Source: Okapia johnstoni (Eukaryota > Chordata > Mammalia > Artiodactyla > Giraffidae). Taken from it: 64,000 nucleotides of DNA. The stretch is taken from NCBI GenBank assembly GCA_024291935.2, contig CM044315.1:52860385-52924384 (forward strand), written 5' to 3'. Under the pieces are notes generated by a model. The model searched no databases. It saw only the letters and a list, made by a program, of their open reading frames with translations, and had not been told where the DNA came from. Made by a program: the position numbers and the translations under genes. The stretch's first letter is position 1. Every line of letters starts with the position of its first letter. Shown one piece after another: positions 10,641 through 22,328 of the stretch.

Positions 10641-13600
10641 TCAGTTCAGTCGCTCAGTCGTGTCTGACTCTTTGTGACCCACTGGACTGTAGCACTCCTG
10701 CTTCCCTGTCCATCACCAACTTCTGAAGCTTGCTCAAATTCAGGTCCATTGAGTTGGTGATGCCATCCATCTCATCCTCTGTTGTCCACTTCTCCTTTTG
10801 CCCTCAATCTTACCCAGCATCAAGGTCTTTTCCAATGAGTCAGTTCTTCTCATCAGGTGGACAAAGTATTAGAAGTTCAGCTTCAGCATCAGTCCTTCCA
10901 ATGAACACCCAGGACTGATCTCCTTTAGGATGGACTGGTTGGACATCATTGCAGTCTAAAGGACTCTGAAAAGTTTTCTCCAACATCACAGTTCAATAGC
11001 ATCAATTCTTCAGTGCTCAGCTTTCTATATAGTCCACCTCTCACATCCATATATGACTACTGGAAAAACCATAGCTTTGACTAGATGGACCTTTGTTGGC
11101 AAAGTAATGTCTCTGCTTTTTAATATGCTGTCTAGGTTAACCATAACTTATCTTCTAAGGAGCAAACGTCTTTTAATTTCATGGCTGCAATCACCATCTG
11201 CAGTGATTTGGGAGACCCCAAAAATAAAGTTGTCACCCTCCACTGTTTCCTCATCTGTTTGCATGAAGTGATGGGACCAGATGCTATGAACTTAGTTTTC
11301 TGAATATGGAGTTAAGGCACCTTTTTCACTCTCCTCTTTCTTTTTCATCAAGAGGCTCTTAATTCTTTGCTTTCTGCCATAAGGTGCTGTCATCTGCATA
11401 TCTGAGGTTATTGATATTTCTCCTGGCAACCTTGATTTCAGCTTGTGCTTCATCCTGCTCAGCATTTCTCATGATGTACTCTGCATATAAGTTAAATAAG
11501 CAGGGTGACGATATACAGCCTTGACGTACTCCTTTCCCAACTTGGAACCAGTCTATCATTCCATGTCCAGTTCTAACTGTTGCTTCTTGACCTGCTCACA
11601 GATTTCTCAAGAGGCAAGTTGGGTGGTTTGGTATTCCGATCTCTTTCAGAATTTTCCACAATTTGTTGTGATCCACACAGTCAAAGGCTTTTGTGTAGTC
11701 AAAGTAGAAGTAGATGTTTTTCTGGAACTCTTTTGCTTTTTGAATGATCCAGCGGATGTTGGCAATTTTATCTCTGGTTCCTCTGCCTTTTCTAAATCCA
11801 TGTTTAGCCTCTGGAAGTTCACAGTTCATTTACTGTTGGAGCCTGGCCTGGAGAATTTTGAGCATTACTTTGCTAGCGTGTGAGATGAGTGCAATTGTGT
11901 GGTAGTTTGAAAATTCCTTGACATTGCCTTTTTTTGGGATTGGAATGAAAACTAACCTTTTCCAGTCCTGTGGCCACTGCTGAGTTTTCCAAATTTGCTT
12001 ACATATTGAGCGCAGTACTGTAACAGCATCATCTTTTAGGATTTGAAATAGCTCAACAGGAATTCCATACCTCCACTAGCTTTGTTCATAGTGATATTTC
12101 CTAATGCCCACTTGACTTTGCATTCCAGGATGTCTGGCTCTAGATGAGTGATCACACTATCGTGGTTATCTGGGTCATGAAGATCCTTTTTGTATAGTTC
12201 TGTGAATATTTAACACCTCTTCTTAATATCTTCTTCTTCTGTTAGGGCCATACCATTTCTTTCCTTTACCGTGCCCATCTTTGCATGAAATGTTCCTTTG
12301 ATTTCTCTAATTTTCTTGAAGAGATCTCTAGTCTTTCCCATTCTATTGTTTTCCTCGATTACTTTGCATTGATCACCAAGGTAGGTATTCTTATCTCTCC
12401 TTGACATTCTTTGAAACTCTGCATTCAAATAGGTATATCTTTCTTTTTCTCCTTTGCCTTTCATATCATTTTTTTTCTCTCAGTTATTTGTAAGGCCTCC
12501 TTGGCAACCATTTTGCCTTTTTGCATTTCATTTTCTTGGTGATGGTCTTGATCACTGCCTCCTGCACAATGTCATGAACCTCTGTCCACAGTTCTTCATG
12601 CACTCTATCAGATCCAATCCATTGAATCTATTTGTCACTTCCACTGTGTAATCGTAAGGGATTTGATTTAGGTCATACTTGAATGGTCTAGTGGTTTTCC
12701 CTACTTTCTTCAATTCAGGTCTGAATTTGGCAATAAGGAGTTCATGATCTGAGCCACAGAGAGCTCCCGGTCTTGTTTCTGCCAACCGTATAGAGCTACT
12801 CCATCTTTGGCTGCAGATAATATAATCAATCTGATTTTGGTATTGACCATCTGGTGATGTCCCTGTGTAGAGTCTTCTCTTGTGTTGGAAGAGGTTGTTT
12901 GTTGTGACCAGTATGGTCTCCTTGGGAAAACTCTGTTAGCCTCTGCTCTGCTTTGTTTTATACTCCAAGGACAAATTTGCCTATTACTCCAGGTATCTCT
13001 TGACTTCCTACTTTTGCATTCCAGTCCCCTATAATGAAAAAGACATCTTTTTGGGGAGTTAGTTCTAGAAGGTCTTGTAGGTCTTCATAGAACCATTCAA
13101 CTTCAGCTTCTTCAGCATTACTGGTTGGGGCATTGACTTGGATTACTGCAATATTGAATGTTTTGCCTTGGAATCAAACAGAGATCATTCTGTCATTTTT
13201 GAGACTGCATCCAAGTACTGCATTCCAGACTCTTTTGTTGACTATGATGGCTACTCCATTTCTTCTAAGGGATTCTTGTCCACAGTAGTAGGTAAAATGG
13301 TCATCTGAGTTAAATTCACCCATTCCAGTCCATTTAAGTTTGCTGATTCCTAAAATGTTGATGTTCACTCTTGCCATCTCCTGTTTGACCACTTCCAATT
13401 TGCCTTGATTCATGGACCTAACATTCCAGGTTCCTATGCAATACTGCTCTTTACAGCATCAGACTTTACTTCCATCACTAGTCACATCCACAGCTGGGTG
13501 TTATTTTTGCTTTGCCTCTATCTCTTCATTCTTTCTGGAGTTATTTCTCCACTGATCTCCAGTAGCATATTGGGCACCTGCTGACCTGGAGAGTTCATCT

Positions 13601-13734
13601 TTCAGTGTCCTATCTTTTTGTCTTTTCATTCTGTTCATGGGATACTCAAGGCAAGAATACTGAAGTGGTTTGCCATTCCCTTTTCCAGTTGACCACATTT
13701 GGTCAGGACTCTCCACCATTACCTGTCCATCTTG
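10641..13734 (-). mobile_element. Near-full-length BovB (RTE) LINE
   Basis: About 3.1 kb of BovB in antisense, running from the TCAGTTCAGTCGCTCAG end at left to the 5' region (GACCACATTTGGTCAGGACTC) at right. BovB is the RTE-clade LINE of ruminants, with a single ORF of endonuclease plus reverse transcriptase, spread to mammals by horizontal transfer by established knowledge. It lies inside a Bov-tA SINE whose halves flank it. The reading frame is broken, so it is inactive. It is only slightly shorter than the usual full length of about 3.2 kb. Confidence 0.93.
10950..13413 (-). pseudogene. BovB ORF relic (endonuclease and reverse transcriptase)
   Basis: Pieces of the BovB protein appear in order on the minus strand. 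Endonuclease start: 13174-13413 (MNQGKLEVVKQEMARVNINI, then GISKLKWTGMGEF). Endonuclease end: 12552-12785 (CGSDHELLIAKFR). Linker: 12210-12464. Reverse transcriptase: 11596-11829 (FRKGRGTRDKIANIRWII and YTKAFDCVDHNKLW) and 11359-11559 (GVRQGCISSPCLFNLYAEYI), with the catalytic YADD at 11389-11400. The C-terminal part continues to about 10950. Frameshifts and stops separate the pieces. The APE-type DH and RT YADD catalytic motifs survive individually, but no intact product can be made. Confidence 0.92.
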
Positions 13735-13988
13735 AATTCTCCAGGCCACAATACTGGAGTGGGTAGCCATTCCCTTCTCCAGGGGATCTTCCCAATCCAG
13801 GGATCAAATCCAGGTCTCTCACATTGCAGTGTCATTCTTTACCAGATGAGCTACTAGGGAAGCCCAAGAATACTGGAGTGGGTAGCCCATCTGTTCTCCA
13901 GCAGATCTTCCTGACCCAGGAATCAAACTGGGTCTGCTGTGTTGCAGGCAGATTCTTTCCTAGCTGAGCTACCAGGGAAACCCCTGGT
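13735..13988 (-). mobile_element. Bov-tA SINE with two tRNA-like heads, 5' part (split)
   Basis: Minus-strand SINE holding part of the Bov-A body and two tandem tRNA-Glu-like heads (13790-13864 and about 13900-13984). It starts at AATTCTCCAGGCCACAATACTGG, where the fragment at 10319-10377 leaves off. Pol III box sequences are recognisable in each head. The flanking AGAGCTCT at 13989-13996 matches 10311-10318. Confidence 0.85.
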
Positions 13989-13996
13989 AGAGCTCT
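13989..13996. repeat. Right TSD of the split Bov-tA
   Basis: AGAGCTCT, identical to 10311-10318. Confidence 0.75.
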
Positions 13997-14589
13997 GGTT
14001 GAAAAATTATATTTTCTTCCTTTCTACACTGTGATATTTGTCCAAACTTTATCAGCTGAATTCAGAAATTCACACCCCATGGCATGGTTTGCCTGAATCA
14101 TGCTGAGCCATATGTTTGAGGCCTTCATCTCCTCCCAAATTCTGCAGTTTACTCAGATGTATGTGTATGGTTTTTTGTTCCTACTGTGGAAAGGAGCCTT
14201 TTGGCCCCATCCATAATCATCTTCTTAAACTAACTAAGACTGGACTACATGGATTAGAGAGGAATTAGGGGATGCCAATGAATGAGATAACTCTATACTA
14301 GTGAGCAAGATTTTGCATTTACTTTCATTTTTGAGTGATTGCTTGTTTAAGGCTCAACCAAATGAACTTCTAATGTTTTCAAAACACTTTTTAACTTTAT
14401 ATTGGATAGATGCTCATTCTCACTGCTAATGGCATTTATTTTGGCTTTGGAGTCCCCTTGTTAGTAGCTATAGGCACATCATTTTCTGACTGAGCTCTGG
14501 TGTTTGCACCTCATTGTCTTACATCATTGCTTTTTCCACTAACAGGAAGAACAGTGAGCAACAAATTCGTACCATTTGGGCACCTTGTT
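13997..14589. other. Unassigned noncoding DNA
   Basis: No gene or repeat recognised. The last ~120 bases may be decayed L1 leading into the next feature. Confidence 0.4.
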
Positions 14590-16219
14590 ACAAAACTATA
14601 TATTTCTTCTTTTTGTGATATAGGTAACTTTAAACATTTATATTTTCTGCTCTACCTTGTGACTTTGCTGAATTTATTTACTAAATCTAATAGTGTTTTT
14701 TTTTTAACAACTATTACTTGGTGTTTTGCCATAAGCAAACATGATATATGCAAATAAAGCAGTTTTGCTTTGCAATATAGATCAATTTGCTGAGGGAAGG
14801 GAGGGATATTTTACTGGCTAGAACTACTAATGCTTTGTTAAATAAAAGTGGTAAATTTGGATATTATTGACTTGTTTCTGATTTTAAGGTGAAAATATTC
14901 AGTCTTTCACTATTTAACAGGATTTTGACTGTCGGTTTTTCATGTATGCCTTTTATCAGGTTGACAAAATCTCTTTCTAACTTATTGCCAGTTTTTATCA
15001 TAGCAAGGTGTTAGATTCTGACAAATGCTTTTACTGTTTATTGGGATAATCATGTGGTTTTCCCCCTTTACTCCAGGGATTGCAAGTACAATTCATTGGC
15101 CAAGAATAGGCCACCACTTCTAAGTAGATATTTTCTGTAAATAAGTATTTATGGAATACAGCCATGACCATTTGTTTACTAAGCATAATTGAGTAGTTCT
15201 AACGACTGTCACGTGAACTAAAAAATAAACATTATTTGACTCATTATGAAAAATAGTATCAACTCATTTATTCTATTATTGTGATGTAGTACGTTAATTG
15301 ATTTGCAGATGTTAAATCGATCTTGCATAACAGAAAAATTCCACTAATGCATAGGACATAATCTTAAAAAAAATAAAAATGGTTAGAGTCTACTTGCTCA
15401 TGGGCTTCCCGAGTGCCTCAGTGGTAAAGAATCTGCCTTCCAATGCAGGAGACGTCAGTTTGATCCCTGGGTCGAGAAGATCCCCTGGAGAAGGAAATGG
15501 CAAACCACTCCAGTACTCTTCCCTGGAAAACCCCACAGCCAGAGGAGCCTGGTGGGCTACAGTCCATGGGGTCACAAAATGGTCTACTTAGTGACTGAAC
15601 AACTTGCTCATATATTAAATATTTTTGCATCCATTTTCACGATGGGTAATTTACTGTCACTTTATTTTGTTGTGATTTCTTTTGTTTGGCTTTGATCTCA
15701 GGGTAATACAGCCCTCACAGAACAAGTTGAACAGTGTTTCTCTTCTGTAATATTTGAAGTATAATACTGTGTTATTTATTACTTTAATACTTGGAAAAAT
15801 TCACCAATTAGGCCATGTAAGCTTATGTTTTTCTTTATGGGAATATTTTAGAAAATTAAATTTCTTTATTGCTATAGGTCTGTAGAGATTTTGTAACTTT
15901 TCTGGAGTCAGTTTGGTAGTATATGTCTTCCTAAAAATTTGACTATTTATCTATTTTGCTCTCAAACATCGTTCATAATATTCCCTTATAAGCTTTTCAT
16001 TTCTGTAGGGTTGGCAGTGATGTCTCCTGTTTCATTTTTCATTTTGATAATTTGTGTCTTCTCTCTTTTTTTCTCAGTCAACTTAGCTAAGTGTTGTCAA
16101 GTTTGTTTATCTCTTTGAAGAATAAACTTTTGTTTGCATTAACCTTATATATTGCAGTTTTTCTTTTTAATCAATTTCTGCTCTAATCTTTATTTCCTTT
16201 GTTCAGTTTGCTTTGGGTG
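14590..16219 (-). pseudogene. Old L1 ORF2 fragment, antisense
   Basis: Antisense L1 ORF2, with the reverse-transcriptase part at left and the linker and endonuclease side at right. Recognisable landmarks are the complement of the region around the active site (GCTGAATTTATTTACTAAATC, then CATGATATATGCAAATAAAG at 14740-14757), the AAATGCTTTTACTGTTTATTGG-type block near 15025, and the AATTTCTGCTCTAATCTTTATTTCC block at 16174-16198. Many substitutions and stops mark it as a mammal-wide L1M-age relic, far older than the 904-8859 copy. A Bov-tA SINE inserted at 15402-15601. Confidence 0.8.
15392..15611 (+). mobile_element. Bov-tA SINE with TSD
   Basis: The core element is 15402-15601. A tRNA-Glu-like head (GGGCTTCCCGAGTGCCTCAG ... 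GGAGACGTCAGTTTGATCCC) joins a Bov-A monomer and ends GTGACTGAAC. A perfect 10-bp TSD, ACTTGCTCAT, lies at 15392-15401 and 15602-15611. It interrupts the old antisense L1. Confidence 0.92.
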
Positions 16220-16607
16220 TTATTACAAAGATTGTCTACTTCATCAATAATGCCATTAATTATGGAATTGTTCATAACCCAGTTTTTGACACCAGTAACA
16301 AAGTGGTCTGTTCTTTCAGGTTGGTTCTGCCCTGGAAAATCCTCTACATTGATTGAACTGTGGAGAGTAGCCACAGGCAAGAACACTACATACTTCACTC
16401 TTACTACCCAAAGTTCAGTAGTTCTTCAAGCATAAATGTTTCTTATAAATAGACTTTGATCAATTTGCAGAGCATAAAAATAGCTGCTTTGGTCGATTTT
16501 ACTTATAGCTGTTATCCTGGGAGAAAATTTGCCAAATTTCTGACTTAGCCATAGTCAAAAGTCCCACTTCTTTCCTATTTTTGACTACTCTAAAATAATC
16601 TGGTTTA
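16220..16607. other. Unassigned segment with a 71-codon open stretch
   Basis: Directly beside the old L1, the minus strand carries an open stretch (16183-16398) whose C-terminal end runs into L1 sequence. The first ~55 codons match no family I recognise (it contains FVTGVKNWVMNNSIINGIID). It could be the edge of another old element, a processed-pseudogene scrap or chance. Confidence 0.3.
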
Positions 16608-16823
16608 GGGCTTTCCTCATGGCTCAGTGGTAAAGAATACACCTGCCAGTGCAGGAGACGTGGATTGGTGGGTTTCATCTTTGGGTAGGAAAGATCCTCC
16701 AGAGAAGGAAATGGCGACCTACTATAGTATTCTTTCCTGGAAACTCTATGGACAGAGGGGTCTGATGGGCTACAGTCCATAGGATCTCAAAGAGTTGTAT
16801 AGAACTTAGTGACTAAGCAACAG
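16608..16823 (+). mobile_element. Bov-tA SINE
   Basis: tRNA-Glu-like head (GGCTTTCCTCATGGCTCAGT) followed by a diverged Bov-A monomer ending TTAGTGACTAAGCAACAGC. No clear TSD seen. It is more diverged than the 15402 copy. Confidence 0.88.
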
Positions 16824-18390
16824 CACCATAGGAGTCAAGGATTTGTAAGTCCTGAATTGGACAGAGGCACAGGGTAGTAGAAATTTAAAAAAAAAATTAA
16901 AAAATAAATAAAATAATCTCATTTATATGAAAAAAACTCATTTATTAGTTTAAGCTAACAGAGATATTCTTGTTTGTTGGATAAGAAAATTTTCTTTCTT
17001 TCCTCTACTGTCTTGGTCAAAGCAGCACTTTTTAGAACGGCCCTATGAAGGAAACCTTGGTTATTTTCATTTTGTACCTATTGATATTGAAATGAAATGT
17101 TCTAGATTTACAATAGCTTTTCTCCAACTCTGTTGCTAAGAATACAAGAAAATCTATGACTACAGAGAACATTTCTACTAGATGGGAGTTTTAGGACTCC
17201 TTTTTCTTCCTTGTCTCTGGATATCTGGTTAGATATAGATATTTAATGAAAATTAGTGAGATCTTATCAACTAACCCTTGTCCTTTTAAGTAATTTAATG
17301 CAAATTAACCTCCTTCAGTGTTGATGGAGTAGGAAGGAGATGTTAATTTCTTGTATATTCCAAGAATGAAGATTTCAAAATAACTTGCTAAATCTCATAT
17401 ACTATTTGAAAGGACACAATATTAATGACATCACTCAAAGGAAATAATACTAAAAGTAGGCAATAAAATACTATAAATTATTTTATCAAATATCAAATTT
17501 GGAATAATAATTTAAGAAAGTGTGCTAAATTAATAATTTTTTCTATTGTCTTTGGAAATGATCTGTTTTTCGTAATCATTTCAATATCAGATTATCATTC
17601 TTAGAATAAAAAAAATCTCATGTCCACAGAAATTCTCATTACTGTAACATTATAAGATCTATAATCAAGTCCAGGTTTAATTTTTGGAGGCAAAGAATTG
17701 TATTTCTCTGAGTTTCATTTTATTTATGTATGATGAGGAATAAGAAGTATCTATCTGGTATGTTATGACTTATTTTTTTTTAATGAAACATTTTGATACT
17801 AAATAAAAAACAAATGTAAAAACAATTTTTTTTTCCTCAATAGAAGGATAATCACAGGAGAAACCATTGCCCTGAGAGCCTAAAATCTACTTAAGGCATG
17901 GAAAGGAGCCCTCCACAATCATCACCAAAGTAATTACACTCTGAAGTCAAAGGTGCTGAGTTTCCAGAAAAAGGAGTAAAGGTATTTCATAGGTATTAAA
18001 AAGTGAAAGTTAAGAAAACAAGGCGAAGAATATGTCGAGTCAGGAAAGCATGTAGTATAAGCTCTAATTATACACAATGATAGGCAGATGAGACTATTTT
18101 AGCCCTCATTCCAGAGGCGCTTACAGCTTAGAATATGAATGGAGATAGACACAGAGAGAATGTTACTCTACCTCATGGTATTTATGATTGAGGCATCGGT
18201 TGTAATGGCATGCTCAGAGGTAAAAAGCCAAGACCTGAACTTACTCGGGGCAAAACATAACTCCATATTCAGATCTCACTCTAAAAGTTTCTACATGAGA
18301 TATAGGCAGTCTATAACTCTTCTACCCCTGAGCTACACCACCTAGGAAGGGGGCATCCGAGGGCATCTTGGTGTCCCCCTTCCTCTTTTA
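16824..18390. other. Unique noncoding DNA
   Basis: A+T-rich with an A-run near 16889. A weak MIR-like stretch is possible around 17640-17770. A tRNA-like head (minus strand, about 18310-18345) was considered and rejected. The 68-codon frame at 18139-18345 has no recognised homology. Confidence 0.45.
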
Positions 18391-18699
18391 GTGCTTCCCT
18401 GATAGCTCAGTTGGTAAAGAATCCACCTGCAATTCAGGAGACCCTGGTTCGATTCCTGGGTCAGAAAGATCTGCTGGAGAAGGGATAGGCTACCCACTCC
18501 AGTATTCTTTGGCTTCCCTGGTGGCTCAGCTGGTAAAGAATCTTCCTGCAATGTGGGAGGCCTGGGTTCAGTCCCTGGGTTGGGAAGATCTCCCAGAGAA
18601 GGGAAAAGCTACCCACTCCAGTATTCTGGCCTAGAGAATTCCTTGGACTGTGTAGTCCATGGGGTTGCAAAAAGTCAAACACAGCTGAGTGATTTTCAC
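18391..18699 (+). mobile_element. Bov-tA SINE with two tRNA-like heads
   Basis: Two tandem heads (18391-18508 and 18509-18590) precede one Bov-A body. The junction reads ACTCCAGTATTCTTGGCTTC, the same joint seen in antisense at 13735, 19137 and 26021. No TSD resolved. Confidence 0.88.
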
Positions 18700-19136
18700 G
18701 TAATTCTTCTATCGAGTCTAAGGATGCACTAGAAAATGTTGTACCATAATCTCTTTCAACTCATTTTGCTGGCATTTTCAATGCTTTTGTCATGACTCTT
18801 GACTTTGAGGAAATGTATTTTATTTTTCATCAAAGACTGTTTATTTCTTGTAGAAAGTTCATGAGAAATGTGTTGTATGGACTTTGAACAAGACTTTTCA
18901 ATAACCACAATCTGAATATCAGAATGAAAAATGGTCCTATTTGCATTCTATCTCAAGTCAGTTTCCTGTCCAGGCACTCAGGGCATTGTTCCTGGAAGAG
19001 GAGATTATACTGTTGTCTTTTTATAAATTTTTAGATGGCTATACAACTGGGAATCCACATCATATGACTTTCAATTTAAATATCTTCTCCATGATACTTG
19101 TAAAGGAACATTGATCAAGCTCTTGTGCTGTGTGCT
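18700..19136. other. Unique noncoding DNA
   Basis: No gene or repeat recognised. Confidence 0.5.
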
Positions 19137-19453
19137 GTTCTTAGTCTCTCAGTCATGCCCAGCTCTTTGCAACCCCATGAATTTTAACCTGTCAGGCTCC
19201 TCTGTCCATGGGGATTCTCAGGCAAGAATACAGGAGTGGGTTGCCGTGCCCTCCTCCAGGGGGTCTTCCTAACCCAAGGATCAAACCCAGGTCTCCCGCT
19301 TTGCAGGCAGATTCTTTACCAGCTGAGCCACCAGGGAAGCCCAAGAATTCTGGAGTGAGTAGCCTATTCCTTCTCCAGGGGATCTTCCAGACCCAAAAAC
19401 TGAAATTGGGTCTCCTACATTGCAGGCAGATTCTTTACCAGCTGAGCTACCAA
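19137..19453 (-). mobile_element. Bov-tA SINE with two tRNA-like heads, antisense
   Basis: Bov-A body at left, two heads at right (CCAGCTGAGCCACCAGGGAAG and CCAGCTGAGCTACCAAG). A short GTTCTTA match at 19137-19143 and 19454-19460 may be the TSD, but it is only 7 bases. Confidence 0.87.
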
Positions 19454-19460
19454 GTTCTTA

Positions 19461-20804
19461 CAATATAAAAATCTTTCTATCCTGATATCTAAAATTTTCT
19501 AAAGTATGTTTTCAAACAATATTATTATAATATATGTGTACATTCCTTTTGAGAAACAAAATTTGTATAATACAATACTGAAGATTACTTGCCATTTTTA
19601 TGACAATCTTATGAGATCAGTGTATTCTTAGAACTAAAAGACATGAGCTTTGACACAAAAAGAAACACTTCATAGCTATAAAATAAAAATAATTCCTTTA
19701 AAATTAACATGGATGAAGTATTGTTCCTCTATAACATTGGTGACTGGTTACTGACCTAACACTTATAAGCCAGCTATTTTGCATTTCTTTGGTACACCAT
19801 GACTTAAGTAGAAAAACTAATACAAGTTAAAAGCTTCTCAGCATATATGAAAATGAACAGTATTATCATGGATTTTTCTATAATTTTATTTCCTTCTGGG
19901 TATACACATACTTTTTTTTTGTATAGACCTTAAGGATTTTTAAATGCTCTGTATCCTGCATCCTTGAGTGAGGGGAAAAAATTAAGCTTTTATTCTCCAA
20001 GTTAGGTATTATTTACTAGCACTACATATTCAGGTTACTTATGATAGAATTATGTAGTATCTTTGTCATTATACTCTGTGTTCTGAATAGTTACTAAGCA
20101 GAAACACACTAATTGAGGCCCATTGCAAATGCATATAAAGTACCATGTATCTGAACACGTGGCTGAAAGAGTATTTATAAAATGTAAGACTTCTAGTGTA
20201 GAATAAAATGACATCAATTTGAAGTGAATATTTTTGTTAAGAAAATTATTCAAATATGTGTTTTATTTATTCCAGGTGTTTCTAATAAAACCATTTTAGG
20301 AGAATTTGGAAAGAGCTTTAAATTGGAAGATGACAATATTTTCATTCTATGTAACTCAGTGCTAATCTGACCCAATACTCTTCATGCTCTGTCTGCAGCA
20401 ATCGACAGCTTCAGTTACTATGAGTAATTGTAACCAAGGCAACATGACAGGGAATAATTAATGACTGGAATTCATCTTCAAAATATGAAGAATATTCTAA
20501 ATAATAAATATTAGAATAACAACAACACTTTAACCTCTACCTTCAACTCTCTTGAAACATTTCCACAAATTAATAATTGTGATTTTGTAGAAAGATATGA
20601 TTAACATTCAAATAATATTAAATAGAGAATGAAATTGTCATATTATAAAACTTAAAGCAAAAAACCTCCAACAAACCTACAAATATATAGAAGCAAATAT
20701 TCTCCTTCTTTCTATCCTTTTAATACCCAACTAGGTTAAATATATTGTGAAGACAGTTGCATGTAAAAGGGATATTGGAGAAGAGCTAGATTTAGCAACC
20801 AGGT
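19461..20804. other. Unique noncoding DNA
   Basis: No gene, exon-like frame or recognisable repeat. A+T-rich throughout; a T9 run occurs near 19912. Confidence 0.5.
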
Positions 20805-20965
20805 AGTGTTGGCCCCAGACTGTACTAACTTTGTGACCTTGAACCCTTATTTACCTTTATAGGCCTCCGTTCCTCCCCCCCACTGGAGAAATTAGGTTGA
20901 TATCAATTATGTTAACAGATTAATGTGGTTGTTGAGAAAATTAAAGAATCCATACTAAGTATGTA
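20805..20965 (+). repeat. MIR SINE relic
   Basis: Shows the MIR core pattern: TTTGTGACCTTGAACCC, then a pyrimidine-rich CCTCCGTTCCTC stretch, GGAGAAATTAGGTTGATA and GTTGTTGAGAAAATTAAAG. Ancient mammal-wide tRNA-derived SINE. Confidence 0.65.
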
Positions 20966-21029
20966 TCTCATTACCTATCTATCAAAGAATAAACACAAAT
21001 GTTAGTCATTAGATCCAGTAATACACAGA

Positions 21030-21330
21030 CATAGCAGTATATGCTAGGCATTCTTTTAGACTCTGATACAGCAATGGCAGACAAAATGACTTCCCTAGAG
21101 AAATATATAAGATTCATCATAGAAAAAGATAAGAAACATACAAATAAATAAGTATACCAAAAAGACAATTTCTGGAACTTCTGGGTACAGTGATAAAGGT
21201 AAAGTGGTGATCTGAGAAGAGAAGATGCTATTATATTTAGGATTGTGGATAGATCTCTTTGAGGAGCTAATATCTAATTTAAAATTTAATGATAAGAAAG
21301 AGGAAGTCATCGAAAAAGTTAGAAAAGTGC
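21030..21330 (-). repeat. L2 LINE relic, 3' part
   Basis: Matches the antisense L2 end: TATATGCTAGGCATTCTTTT, then GATACAGCAATGGCAGACAA and AATGACTTCCCTAGAG. Decayed toward the right. Confidence 0.6.
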
Positions 21331-21410
21331 CTTCTAAACTAACATAACTACATGTACAAAAACACTGAGATAGATGACTATATTTTAAAAATCTTAAAAT
21401 AATAAAAAGT

Positions 21411-21581
21411 GGGGACTTCCTTGGTGGTTCAATGGTTAAGGCTTTGTGCTCCCAATACTGGAGACCCAGGTCCCATCATGGTCAGGAACAAGATCCCACA
21501 TGCCACAACTAAGAATTTGCATGCCACAGCAACTAAGACCAGTACAGCCAAATAAATATATAAATATTAAAAAAAAAAAAA
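21411..21581 (+). mobile_element. CHR-type tRNA-Glu SINE
   Basis: Starts GGGGACTTCCTTGGTGGTTC, then CCACATGCCACAACTAAG and CAGCCAAATAAATATATAAA, and ends in a 14-base A-run. This is the cetartiodactyl CHR family, older than Bov-tA. Confidence 0.85.
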
Positions 21582-21627
21582 CAGTAACAAGGGTAAAGAA
21601 AGATTAGTATTAGGGAAGGTAAGCAAA

Positions 21628-22214
21628 GACTCCAAAATCACTGCAGATGGTGACTGCAGCCATGAAATTAAAAGACGGTTGCTCCTTGGAAGAAAAGTTA
21701 TGATCAACCTAGAAGCTTATGAAAAAGTAGAGACATTACTTTGCCAACAAAGGTCCATCTAGTCAAAGCTATGGCTTTTCCAGTAGTCATGTATGGATGT
21801 GAGAGTTGGACTACAAAGAAAGATGAGCACTAAAGAATTGATGCTTTTGAACTGTGGTGTTGGAGAAGACTCTTGAGAGTCCCTTGGCCTGCAAGGAGAT
21901 CCAACCAGTCCATCCTAAAGGAAATCAGTCCTGAATATTCATTGGAAGGACTGATGCTGAAGCTGGACCTCCAATACTTTGTCCACCTGAAGCAAAGAAC
22001 TGACTCATTGGAAAAGACCCTTATGCTAGAAAAGATTGAAGGTGGGAGGAGAAGGGGACAGCAGAGGATGAGTTGATTGGATGCATCACAGACTCAATGG
22101 ATATGAGTCTGAGTTAACTCTGGGAGTTGGTGATGGACAGGAGTCCTGGCATGCTGCAGTCCATGGGGTTGCAAAGAGTCAGACATGACTGAGTGACTGA
22201 AATGAAATGAATTG
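21628..22214 (+). mobile_element. BovB LINE, 5'-truncated
   Basis: The last ~587 bases of BovB, from CCAAAATCACTGCAGATGGT to GACTGAGTGACTGAAATGAA. It encodes the decayed C-terminal part of the BovB protein (ELWCWRR-type stretch at about 21850). It faces the antisense BovB at 22329-22738 across a 114-base gap. Confidence 0.92.
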
Positions 22215-22317
22215 AAGCAGAGACGGGGTCATATTGAGTTATCAGCCATGGTTAGAGTTTTTATTTTATTTAAAGTACATATAAGGAAATCGTTTGAATA
22301 CTTCTTAGTTTAGAACT

Positions 22318-22328
22318 AGTAAACGTAT
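22318..22328. repeat. Left TSD of the antisense BovB
   Basis: AGTAAACGTAT here and AGTAAACATAT at 22739-22749. The single difference is G to A at a CpG, the expected decay. Confidence 0.75.

Noticed and set aside
15402..15480. tRNA-Glu gene
   Set aside because: This and all similar heads (for example 18391, 23524, 42294) are fused to Bov-A bodies and are SINE promoters, not tRNA genes.
18306..18345. tRNA-like head on the minus strand (GGTGGTGTAGCTCAGGGGTA)
   Set aside because: It has an A-box-like start, but no B box at the right distance and no clover-leaf pairing.
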